Source: Lentzea nigeriaca (GTDB lineage: Bacteria > Actinomycetota > Actinomycetes > Mycobacteriales > Pseudonocardiaceae). From it: DNA of 64,000 nt. Positions 8,440-15,968 of the stretch are shown here, one piece after another. Within the stretch, counting starts at the first letter, position 1, and the number at the start of each line of letters is the position of its first letter. The translations under genes were made by a program, and so were the position numbers. Under the pieces are notes generated by a model. That model was not told the DNA's origin, did not search any database, and saw only the letters and a list, made by a program, of their open reading frames with translations. Where the stretch lies: contig NZ_JAFBCX010000007.1 of NCBI RefSeq assembly GCF_016907955.1, positions 124,001-188,000 of the forward strand, in the 5' to 3' direction.

Positions 8440-9659
8440 ATCACCAGGCCGGCGAGCGCGCCGACCACCGTGCCGTTGATGCGGATGAACTGCAGGTCCC
8501 TGCCGACCTGCAGTTCGATCTTGCGCGAGGTCTCCTCGGCGTCCCAGCGCTCGACCGTGTCCGTGATCAGCGTGGTGATCTCCGCGCGGTAGTTCTGCAC
8601 GACGTACCCGGCGGCCTGCTCCAGCCAGCCGTCGACCTTGGCGCGCAGGCCGGCGTCGTCCGTCAGGTTCGTGCCCAGCGTGATCAACCCCTGCGTCACG
8701 CGCTTGCGCAGCTCGCTGGACGGGTCCTCGGCGGCGTCGATCAGCATCTTCTTCGCCGTGCCCCACGCGCTGTTGATGAGCTTCTGCACGTCGGGGTGCT
8801 CGATCACCTGCTGCTTGACCTGCTCGGCACGCTGCATCGTGGCCGGGTCGTTCTGCATGTCCGTCGAGAACTCGAGCAGGAACTGGTCCACCGCGAGCCG
8901 CATGGGGTGGTTGACGTCGGTCTTGACCGCCCAGGCGAAGTTGACCAGCTCGGTGTAGACCTTGTCGCCGAGCAGCGCGTCGACGAACTTGGGCGACCAC
9001 GTCGGCGCGCGGTCGGTGACGATCAGGGTGACCTTGTCGTAGTTGTCGCGCACCCACTCGTAGGCCCGGTCGCACATGAGGTCGACGAGCTTGTGGTGCG
9101 CGCCGTCGGTGAGCACCTGGCCCAGCAACTTGCCCAGCGGAGGCCCCCACGGCTGGGCGGTGACGCGCTTGACGATCGCGTGCTCCAAGACGGCCTGCAC
9201 CTCTTCGTCCCTGAGCACGGTGATCGCGCCCTTGATGACGTTCGCGAGCTCGTTCGTGACGCGTTCGGCGTTCTCCGGCTGCTTGATCCACGCACCCGCG
9301 CGCTCGGCGATGCCCGCTCGCCTGAGCTTGTCCTGCACCACCTCGAGGCTGAGGAAGTTGACGCCGACGAAGTCGCCGAGCGTCTTGCCGAACATGTTCT
9401 TGCGGGTGGGGATGATCGCGGTGTGCGGGATCGGCAGGCCGAGAGGGCGCCTGAACAGGGCCGTGACGGCGAACCAGTCCGCGAGCGCGCCGACCATGCC
9501 GGCTTCGGCGGCGGCTCGCACGTAGCCGACCCACGCGCCCTCGAACGCGTGCGTGGCGAAGAAGACGACCGTGGCGCCGACCAGGAAGCTGGTCGCGACG
9601 AGCTTCATCCGGCGCAGGTCGGTGCGCTTCTGCTGGTCAGCGGCGGTCAGTTGCTCCAC
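8412..9659 (-). CDS. DUF445 membrane-anchored protein
   Basis: 415 residues. Hydrophobic segment near residues 20-40 (MKLVATSFLVGATVVFFATH), then the DUF445 signature GALADWFAVTALFRRPLGLPIPHTAIIP at about 57-85, a long helical region, and a C-terminal helix (VVGALAGLVIYTVANALF). DUF445 (YjiN-like) proteins are conserved inner-membrane proteins without an assigned biochemical role. The gene stands alone between the CGNR regulator and the divergent aminotransferase. Confidence 0.9.
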   Translation of the reverse strand: MEQLTAADQQKRTDLRRMKLVATSFLVGATVVFFATHAFEGAWVGYVRAAAEAGMVGALADWFAVTALFRRPLGLPIPHTAIIPTRKNMFGKTLGDFVGVNFLSLEVVQDKLRRAGIAERAGAWIKQPENAERVTNELANVIKGAITVLRDEEVQAVLEHAIVKRVTAQPWGPPLGKLLGQVLTDGAHHKLVDLMCDRAYEWVRDNYDKVTLIVTDRAPTWSPKFVDALLGDKVYTELVNFAWAVKTDVNHPMRLAVDQFLLEFSTDMQNDPATMQRAEQVKQQVIEHPDVQKLINSAWGTAKKMLIDAAEDPSSELRKRVTQGLITLGTNLTDDAGLRAKVDGWLEQAAGYVVQNYRAEITTLITDTVERWDAEETSRKIELQVGRDLQFIRINGTVVGALAGLVIYTVANALF

Positions 9660-9688
9660 ACCGCCATTGTCCGTGAAGATCCTGCGTT

Positions 9689-10852
9689 GTGCGGGTACCA
9701 GCGCTAGTCCCCAGGTTGCAGCCGTTCACGTCGACCATCTTCGCGGAGATGACGGCGTTGGCCGTGCAGCACGACGCCGTCAACCTCGGTCAGGGTTTCC
9801 CCGACACCGACGGCCCCGAGTCGATGCTGGAAGCCGCGCGGTCGGCGATCTCGTCGGGCGTGAACCAGTATCCGCCCGGCCCCGGCATGCCGGTGCTGCG
9901 CAGGGCGATCGCCGCGCACCGTTCGCGGTACGGCGTCGCGTACGACCCGGACACCGAGATCCTGGTGACCGTCGGCGCCACCGAGGCGATCGCGGCGTCG
10001 CTGCTGGCGCTGGTCGAGGCCGGCGACGAAGTGATCCTCGTCGAGCCCTACTACGACTCCTACGCCGCTTCGGTCGCGATGGCCGGTGCCACCCGCGTGA
10101 CGGTCGGTCTGCGCGAGGACGCTTCCGGCCGGTTGGCGCTGGACGTCGAGGCTCTGCGCGCCGCGGTGACGCCGCGGACCCGCGCCATCCTGGTCAACTC
10201 GCCGCACAACCCGACCGGGACCGTCTTCCGGTTGGAGGAGCTGCAGGCCATCGCCGCCCTCTGCATCGAGCACGACCTGCTCGCGATCACCGACGAGGTG
10301 TACGAGCACCTGGTGTTCGACGGTCTCGCCCACATCCCGCTGGCGTCGCTGCCGGGGATGGCCTCCCGGACGTTGTCGATCTCCGGGGCGGGCAAGACGT
10401 TCAACTGCACCGGCTGGAAGATCGGCTGGGTGTGCGGGCCTGCCGAGCTCGTGTCCGCGGTGCGGGCGGCCAAGCAGTTCATGACGTTCGTGGGTGGTGC
10501 CCCGTTCCAGCCCGCCGTCGCGCACGCCCTGACGGCCGAACTGGACTGGGTCGCGTCGCTGCGCGACTCGCTGGCCTCGAAGCGCGCGCGTCTGGCCGAG
10601 GGGCTGCGTGCGGCCGGTTTCGAGGTGCGGTCGTCGGAGGGCACGTACTTCATCTGCGCCGACGTCCGTCCGCTCGGCTACACCGACGGCTGGGCCCTGT
10701 GCCGCGACCTGCCCGCCAAGATCGGCGTCGCCGCCGTGCCCGTCCAGGTGTTCACCGACCACCCCGAGGACTGGCAGCACCTGATCCGGTTCGCGTTCTG
10801 CAAGCAGGACGCGGTGATCGACGAGGCTGTGGAGCGCCTCCACAAGCTGTAG
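9689..10852 (+). CDS. PLP-dependent class I/II aminotransferase (DapC/MetC-like)
   Basis: 387 residues, GTG start, the usual length for fold-type I aminotransferases. Visible motifs: substrate-arm LGQGFPDTDGP, NQYPPGPGMPVLRRAIAAH, the Asn-containing LVNSPHNPTGTV, Asp in ITDEVYEH, the PLP lysine in SISGAGKTF (about residue 236) and the C-terminal arginine in HLIRFAFCK. This set is closest to Rv0858c-type N-succinyldiaminopimelate aminotransferase (DapC) and kynurenine aminotransferases. DapC would act in lysine and peptidoglycan synthesis, but no dap genes are adjacent, so the substrate is uncertain. Followed at once by a perfect hairpin. Confidence 0.85.
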   Translation: MRVPALVPRLQPFTSTIFAEMTALAVQHDAVNLGQGFPDTDGPESMLEAARSAISSGVNQYPPGPGMPVLRRAIAAHRSRYGVAYDPDTEILVTVGATEAIAASLLALVEAGDEVILVEPYYDSYAASVAMAGATRVTVGLREDASGRLALDVEALRAAVTPRTRAILVNSPHNPTGTVFRLEELQAIAALCIEHDLLAITDEVYEHLVFDGLAHIPLASLPGMASRTLSISGAGKTFNCTGWKIGWVCGPAELVSAVRAAKQFMTFVGGAPFQPAVAHALTAELDWVASLRDSLASKRARLAEGLRAAGFEVRSSEGTYFICADVRPLGYTDGWALCRDLPAKIGVAAVPVQVFTDHPEDWQHLIRFAFCKQDAVIDEAVERLHKL

Positions 10853-10895
10853 TTGTCCACAGGTGTGGATGAGTTCCTCCACACCTGTGGACAAC
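10852..10895. terminator. 18-bp perfect hairpin containing two inverted DnaA boxes
   Basis: GTTGTCCACAGGTGTGGA (10852-10869) and its exact complement (10878-10895) flank an 8-nt loop, starting at the aminotransferase stop codon. It would terminate transcription. Each arm includes TTGTCCACA (10853-10861 on +, 10886-10894 on -), the preferred actinobacterial DnaA box, so the site could also bind DnaA. Confidence 0.7.
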
Positions 10896-10948
10896 CCACT
10901 TTCGGGTGAGGCATGGAGCCTTGAGGCGCGGGTTCGACTCCAAATGGC

Positions 10949-11479
10949 ATGGACTCGAACACCGAGGTTCTCGAGGCGGCACGTGCAGGCCTGTCGGGCT
11001 GGGAGTTGCTGGTCGAGCGCTACTCCCGCCTGGTCTGGTCGGTGCCCAGATCGTTCCGCCTGAGCTATGCCGACGCGGCCGACGTGTACCAGTGCACCTG
11101 GCTCTGCCTGGCCGAACACCTGACTCGCATCCGGCAACCCGAGCAGCTCGGCACGTGGCTGATCCGTACCGCCACCCGCCAGTCGATCGCCGTCGTGCGC
11201 GCCCGCGGGCGGGAGGTCTCGCTGGACCGCTGGGAGCCGGAATCGTCGTTGCCCTCGCCGGAAGAGGTCGTCGTGACCAACGATCGGCAGCACCGCCTGT
11301 GGACCGCGTTGATGACCTTGAACGAGCGGTGCCAGCGGCTCCTGTGCATCGCTGCCCACAGCCCGGAGCTGAGTTATGCACAGGTTGCGGAAGCCCTGGG
11401 GATGAAGCTGGGGAACGTCGGCTCCACACGCAGCCGATGCCTCGCCGAACTGCGGCGGAAGCTGGAGGGACAGCTGTGA
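10949..11479 (+). CDS. ECF-like sigma-70 factor of the CHAT cassette
   Basis: 176 residues. Sigma region 2 is recognisable at about 15-75 (WELLVERYSRLVWSVPRSFRLSYADAADVYQCTWLCLAEHL) and region 4 at about 115-170 (LMTLNERCQRLLCIAAHSPELSYAQVAEALGM, then GNVGSTRSRCLAELRRKL). There is no region 1.1 or 3, as in ECF factors. The stop overlaps the next start (GTGA), and that gene overlaps the CHAT gene, so the three genes are translationally coupled. No membrane anti-sigma factor is adjacent; regulation may instead involve the small partner or the protease. No ribosome-binding site is obvious. Confidence 0.85.
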   Translation: MDSNTEVLEAARAGLSGWELLVERYSRLVWSVPRSFRLSYADAADVYQCTWLCLAEHLTRIRQPEQLGTWLIRTATRQSIAVVRARGREVSLDRWEPESSLPSPEEVVVTNDRQHRLWTALMTLNERCQRLLCIAAHSPELSYAQVAEALGMKLGNVGSTRSRCLAELRRKLEGQL

Positions 11480-11832
11480 GGGACGCACTGCTCGACGAGA
11501 TCGCCGATCTGCTCAGCTCCGACACGCCGCCGCCCGTACTCACCGCCCGCCCGACCGGGTTCGAACCGATGGAGGCCGTCGACGAGCCCGTCCGCGGACC
11601 GTCCCGGCAGCTCGTCTTCCACGTCGGTGCCGGCCGCCTCCACCTCCAGCTCGACTCGACCCGCCTGACCGGGATCATCGACCGGTCGCTGGCGGTGGAG
11701 GTCCGTTCACCTCGCTCCGTCCAGACGCTGTGCCCGGACGCCGAGGGCTGGTTCAGGGCCGACGTCACGCCTGGACCCGTGTGCGTGACCGTCCCCTCGC
11801 TGGGGCTGACGACGGGGTGGTTCGTCGCATGA
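11476..11832 (+). CDS. small protein of unknown function in sigma/CHAT cassette
   Basis: 118 residues from GTG 11476, overlapping the sigma stop by 4 nt. I do not recognise a named family. An N-terminal helix (VRDALLDEIADLLSS) is followed by a Pro-rich linker and a beta-rich C-terminal region (residues 44-118: RQLVFHVGAGRLHLQLD..., FRADVTPGPVCVTVPSLG). No transmembrane helix and no zinc or anti-sigma HxxxCxxC motif. The position suggests a partner or soluble anti-sigma protein, or a substrate of the CHAT protease, but this is inference from context only. Confidence 0.7.
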   Translation: MRDALLDEIADLLSSDTPPPVLTARPTGFEPMEAVDEPVRGPSRQLVFHVGAGRLHLQLDSTRLTGIIDRSLAVEVRSPRSVQTLCPDAEGWFRADVTPGPVCVTVPSLGLTTGWFVA

Positions 11833-13934
11833 GCGCCAGCGCGGACCCACGGGCCACCATCGACGCCACTGCCGTTCGGGGCACGAAAGCCCAGCGTGCC
11901 GATGCCCTGCACGACCTGAGCATCGCCCACGCCGAGCTCGGCCACCTCGACGTCGCCGCCCGGTACGCCCAGCGCGGGCTGCGGCTCACCGGAGAAGCCC
12001 GGTTCCACCTCACGCTGGCGTGGATCGACCTGGACCGAGGACGCGGAAAACAAAGCCTCGCGCACCTCGATCTGGCGACACCACACCTGCGAGGCAGGGA
12101 GCTCGCACGGGCGAGGTGTCTGCGCGGACTTCACCTCTGCCAGTCAGCCGAACCACGGCTGGCGATCGCGGAGCTGACCGCGGTCATCAAGGAACTGCGG
12201 CGACACGGGGATCAGCGGTGGCTCGCCAACGCGTTGATCGGCCGTGGGATCGCCCGGTGCAACGCCACCCAAGTGGCCAGGGCGGACGCCGACTTCACGT
12301 CCGCACAAACGTTGCTGCACGCCATCGGCGAGCCTGGACGTGCGGCGATGTGTCTGCACAACAGGGGATTCGTGGCGATGCTCGCCGGCGATCTGCCTTT
12401 GGCGCTGCGGCGCTACGAGGACGCGGCGAAGGCAGGCCTCGACTCGACGAGCCGGCCCGAGGCTCTGGTCGATCGCGCCGAGGCACTGCTCGCCGCCGGG
12501 CTCACGACCGAGGCGCGTCGGGTGCTGACTCCGGCGCTGGAGTTGCTCCGCAGGTGCAACCGGCACGTGCCGGAGCTGGCGGTGCTGAGTGCGCGTTGTG
12601 CGTTGCGGGCCGGGGATCCGGCACCGGCCTTGCGGCTCGGTGGCTCGGACGTCGAGTTCATGCTCGCCGCGGGGAAGCTCGATGCCGTTGCGGCGCACAG
12701 GTTTCGCGGGCCGGTCCAGACGCGGGCGCTCGGGTGGCTCGCGCAGGCGAGGAGGTCGGATCGGCGTGGCGCGCTGGCGGCGTGCCGGGCGGGGCTCAGG
12801 TTGCTGGACGAACACCTCGGCGACTGGCCACGCCGCGAGCTGACCGGGCACGCGCTGGGACTCGCCAGGACCGCACGCGAGGTGTTGCACTGGTCAGAGC
12901 GGCATCGTGCGTCAGTCCCCTTGCCTCCCAAGGAACCTGAGCTCGCACGGGCACTCACGCGCCTGCGGCGGGCGAGGGCGTTCGGGTTGCCGTTGGACGC
13001 GTTGGAGCGAGATGTTCGACGACTCGCTCTCACGGCCGTTCCACGAGGCGTCCGGGCGAGCGTCGCAGAACCAGATCTGCCGCTCGTCAGCTTCATTGTC
13101 CACAACGGACACATGCGCGCGGTGACCGTGGTGGATGGCCGGGCTCGCCTCCGCGATGTTCCCGGCGCCACCACACTCGTCCATGACACGCGGCTGGCTG
13201 TCGCCGCGGGCAGAGCTGTGCCGACGCCGGAGGGATTGCTTCCTGATGCCGACGAGATCGTGGTGATCCCGGACGGCGTCCTGCACGCAATGCCGTGGGG
13301 CGCTCTCGGCCGACGAATTCACGTCATTCCCTCGTTGCGACATTGGCGACGGCCCCGGAATCCCGGCCGCCGGGTGTGGATCACCGGCCCACGGCTGCTT
13401 CACGACGAAGTGCCCGCACTGCAGCAAGAGCACGGTGGCGATCGCGTCAAACCGTTCGCGGACAACACCCTGGCCGCACTGGAAGGTGCCGGGATCGTGC
13501 ACATCGCCGCCCACGGCGTCGTGAACGTCGACAACCCGTTGTTCTCTTACCTGGAGCTGGAAGACGGTCCGCTCTACGGCTACGACATCGCGAGACTCGA
13601 GAACCCGCCGGAAATCGTGGTGCTGTCGGCCTGTGAGTCGGGACTGGCCCGCGCGTTCCTCGACGCCGGCACGCGAGCGGTGATCGCCAGCGTGCTGCCG
13701 GTGCCCGATGCGCAGGTCAGCAAGGCCATGGCCGAGGTTCATCGGCTCATCGACCACCCCGTCGAGGCGGCACGAGCCGTCGCCCACCTCGGGTTCAGCT
13801 GCTACGGCACCGGAACGAGGGTCGCCGCGTGCAGGGCCGCCGCGAACGACGTCCCGGTGCACAACGCCTGCGTGGAACCCACCGTCGCGGGCACGTCGAC
13901 CCCTTCGGCGACGACGTTCACCCACGGCCCGTGA
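11829..13934 (+). CDS. TPR-CHAT caspase-like protease
   Basis: 701 residues from ATG 11829 (ATGA overlap with the preceding stop). Residues about 15-365 form tetratricopeptide-like helical repeats; residues about 415-660 form a CHAT domain. The catalytic dyad is intact: His562 in HIAAHG and Cys602 in LSACESG. CHAT proteases are relatives of caspases and separase; TPR-CHAT proteins act as cleaving effectors in type III-E CRISPR (Csx29), but no CRISPR component is present here. The core domain appears to end near SCYGTG (about 656-661); the last 40 residues run antisense over the subtilase gene and look like read-through. Coupling to an ECF sigma factor suggests proteolytic signalling. Confidence 0.88.
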   Translation: MSASADPRATIDATAVRGTKAQRADALHDLSIAHAELGHLDVAARYAQRGLRLTGEARFHLTLAWIDLDRGRGKQSLAHLDLATPHLRGRELARARCLRGLHLCQSAEPRLAIAELTAVIKELRRHGDQRWLANALIGRGIARCNATQVARADADFTSAQTLLHAIGEPGRAAMCLHNRGFVAMLAGDLPLALRRYEDAAKAGLDSTSRPEALVDRAEALLAAGLTTEARRVLTPALELLRRCNRHVPELAVLSARCALRAGDPAPALRLGGSDVEFMLAAGKLDAVAAHRFRGPVQTRALGWLAQARRSDRRGALAACRAGLRLLDEHLGDWPRRELTGHALGLARTAREVLHWSERHRASVPLPPKEPELARALTRLRRARAFGLPLDALERDVRRLALTAVPRGVRASVAEPDLPLVSFIVHNGHMRAVTVVDGRARLRDVPGATTLVHDTRLAVAAGRAVPTPEGLLPDADEIVVIPDGVLHAMPWGALGRRIHVIPSLRHWRRPRNPGRRVWITGPRLLHDEVPALQQEHGGDRVKPFADNTLAALEGAGIVHIAAHGVVNVDNPLFSYLELEDGPLYGYDIARLENPPEIVVLSACESGLARAFLDAGTRAVIASVLPVPDAQVSKAMAEVHRLIDHPVEAARAVAHLGFSCYGTGTRVAACRAAANDVPVHNACVEPTVAGTSTPSATTFTHGP

Positions 13935-14716
13935 CCCGAGAACGGTGCCGAGGCACCTACCGCGGTCACTGCGGGCAAGGCCGCCGGCCACCAGGGCCGG
14001 GTGGAGCCCCCGTTGCCGGCGGCGGCCACCACGTTGCGGCCGGTGGCCGCCAGGACCGGCGGGCATTCGTCGTTGAACGAATACGTGCCCGACGCGACCA
14101 GGACGACGGGGAGCGAGCGGGTGGCGCGCAGGGCGGCGGCGAGGGTCAGGTCGTCGCCGAAGCCCGCGGCCGTCAGGACGGGGAACGGGCGCACCGTGGC
14201 GCCGTGGTGGCGCAGGACGCCCGCGACCAGGGCGCCGTGCGCGGCGTCCAGCGGGGTGTCGAGCAGGGCCACGGTGCCCTCACCCAGCAACTCGGGGATG
14301 TGGCCGCCCACGACCGGGCGAGAGGTGCCGATCATGATCGGACAGGAAACGTGCACGTGGTTGGGGGTGGCACCCACGTCGCGTGCGATGTCAACGACGC
14401 GGAGGCGATCTGGCGCTTTCGTGTACATGCGGATGGCGCCGGTGGCGATCTCCTCATGGGAGTAGACGCCTCGCAATCGCTTGCGCACAGTGGGTGCGTC
14501 TGACGGAGGGACGATCAATTCGCCCGAACGGACCAAGCACTCGTTTGGGCCCTCAGGGTCGTGGGCGTGCACAGGACCCAGGGCCGCCGCGGCCTGACCG
14601 ACCAGCTCAGAGAGGCTGTTGACCTGCTTAGGAGCGTCCACATCGGACACGATCCCCCGGCGCGACACGGTCCACAGGGGAGCGAGGCACAAAGTCACTC
14701 GATCCGATGACGACAC
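13802..14716 (-). CDS. compact S8 subtilisin-like serine peptidase
   Basis: Up to 304 residues from GTG 14716; in-frame GTGs at 14698, 14647 and 14641 are alternatives, the last two behind a GGGGGA. Subtilase catalytic motifs are all present: Asp153 in VALLDTP, His160 in HGALVAG, oxyanion Asn235 in AAGNGG, Ser290 in GTSFAAA. Asp and His are only 7 residues apart, far closer than in secreted subtilisins, and there is no signal peptide, so it is probably cytoplasmic. It stops 14 residues after the catalytic Ser, cutting the usual C-terminal helices short, and overlaps the CHAT gene by 133 bp. Probably part of the same proteolytic locus. Confidence 0.75.
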   Translation of the reverse strand: MSSSDRVTLCLAPLWTVSRRGIVSDVDAPKQVNSLSELVGQAAAALGPVHAHDPEGPNECLVRSGELIVPPSDAPTVRKRLRGVYSHEEIATGAIRMYTKAPDRLRVVDIARDVGATPNHVHVSCPIMIGTSRPVVGGHIPELLGEGTVALLDTPLDAAHGALVAGVLRHHGATVRPFPVLTAAGFGDDLTLAAALRATRSLPVVLVASGTYSFNDECPPVLAATGRNVVAAAGNGGSTRPWWPAALPAVTAVGASAPFSGHGPWVNVVAEGVDVPATVGSTQALCTGTSFAAALHAATLVPVP

Positions 14717-14874
14717 TGACGGTGTTCATGCCTGATCAGGGCAACCCGGACAGCCGCACGGGGACGCCCTTCCGAGTGTTTCGCGCGGAGTTCGTTCGCA
14801 AAGTCACTCACCAGTGCTAGACATAGCTCAACGTCGACCTCCGACGGCGCTGTGCGTTGGCGGTGACCTGAACG

Positions 14875-15672
14875 GTGGACGGTGGTGATCCTGTGGCCGG
14901 TGGTGGAGCTCGTGCACTGCTGCTGCGGGCCGCTGCCCTGGGCGGGTTGACCGCCGCAGCCTGGCTGCTGGGCGGGACCGACGCGTTCGCGAGCCCCGAG
15001 GAACCGCCGGCCGTCGAGGTCACGACCGAGGCCAAGGACGCTCCGCAGCTCCTCGAGAACCCCGCAGGCTGGGTCAAGGCGTTCACCGCGTCCGTGCTGC
15101 GAGAGCACCGGACGCAGAAGCTCGTGTCCCCGGTTGTGACGAAGCCGCAGGAACCCGCGGACGAGCCGGAGGACGAGGGTCCGGTGGTCGACTTCACCGG
15201 CGGCTCGCAGGGCAACACCCGATCCGGCACCGTGACGAACAAGGCGCCGCCCGCGGTCATGGCGGCCAAGGCCCAGGCCCGCGCCGCCGCCAAGGCCGCG
15301 AAGGCCGCCGCGGAAGCTCCGCCTCCCGCGCCTCCAGCACCGCCGGCCGCTGCGGTCAAGAAGGTCGTGCCGAAACTGCCCGATCTGCCCGTTCCCGGAC
15401 CGGCCAAGACCGAACCGTCGCCGAAGAGCGACCTCAATTGGTCGGTTCCCGGCCATGACGCGCCGCTGCCCGCACCGCAGCAGGCCCCCGTGGTCGCGAC
15501 GGCCTCCGCGTCGTCCGGCCACACCGACAACTCCGGCGGCACGCGCGGCGTGCTCGCCGTCCTGACGTCGCACAACTCGCTCTTCCCTCCGTCCGTGTGG
15601 TCGGTCGAGGAGCGCCGCGACGGTCGCTCTCCGGGCAGCCTTCCCGGGCTGCCGAGCTCGTCACCCGACTGA
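14875..15672 (+). CDS. exported Ala/Pro-rich protein of unknown function
   Basis: 265 residues from GTG 14875 (GTG 14893 also possible). A hydrophobic segment (ARALLLRAAALGGLTAAAWL, about 9-30) followed by TDAFASPEEP looks like a signal peptide with cleavage after AFA. The remainder is low complexity: an Ala/Lys stretch (VMAAKAQARAAAKAAKAAAE) at about 124-143, a Pro/Ala tract, and a polar C-terminus. No enzyme motif. Reading frames on the opposite strand are longer but have unnatural composition, so I prefer the plus strand. Family not recognised. Confidence 0.5.
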   Translation: MDGGDPVAGGGARALLLRAAALGGLTAAAWLLGGTDAFASPEEPPAVEVTTEAKDAPQLLENPAGWVKAFTASVLREHRTQKLVSPVVTKPQEPADEPEDEGPVVDFTGGSQGNTRSGTVTNKAPPAVMAAKAQARAAAKAAKAAAEAPPPAPPAPPAAAVKKVVPKLPDLPVPGPAKTEPSPKSDLNWSVPGHDAPLPAPQQAPVVATASASSGHTDNSGGTRGVLAVLTSHNSLFPPSVWSVEERRDGRSPGSLPGLPSSSPD

Positions 15673-15778
15673 GTCAGACGGGACAGCTCTGCCCTCTGCG
15701 TGATTTGTGACCGTCTCGTTCCGTCGCGCGCATAACTCCTCCTCGCATTTCCCGTTGTACGCAAGGAACCCAAGTCTT

Positions 15779-15963
15779 CCTGACCTGCCGACCGCGCCCT
15801 GGCAGGTCAGGTCTGGTCCGAGTGCCGCGCTGCCCCCGCAGTCTCGGACCGCACGGGAAACCTGCGGACGGGGGACGTCAATCCCTGGGACGTTCCCCGC
15901 CGCAGGCCACCCGGTGGCAAGTTCGTCGGCCCGGTCTCCACCGCTGCGGTAGACCGGGCCGAC
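15779..15963. terminator. two hairpins between convergent genes
   Basis: The 296-bp spacer 15673-15968 has no credible gene. It holds CCTGACCTGCC/GGCAGGTCAGG (15779-15789 with 15801-15811) and a 13-bp perfect stem GTCGGCCCGGTCT (15925-15937) with its complement (15951-15963). The second, adjacent to the mocR stop, is probably the bidirectional terminator. Confidence 0.6.
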
Positions 15964-15968
15964 GTGTC

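Noticed and set aside
10928..10942. T-arm-like GGGTTCGACTCC before the sigma factor gene
   Set aside because: No acceptor stem, anticodon arm or pairing T-stem; chance resemblance.
11829..13934. TPR-CHAT as part of a type III-E CRISPR (Craspase) system
   Set aside because: No gRAMP/Cas7-11, Csx30 or CRISPR array present in the window.
14695..15773. Minus-strand frames opposite the Ala/Pro-rich exported protein
   Set aside because: They lack any domain, start signal or signal peptide; the plus frame has a plausible signal peptide and natural low-complexity composition.
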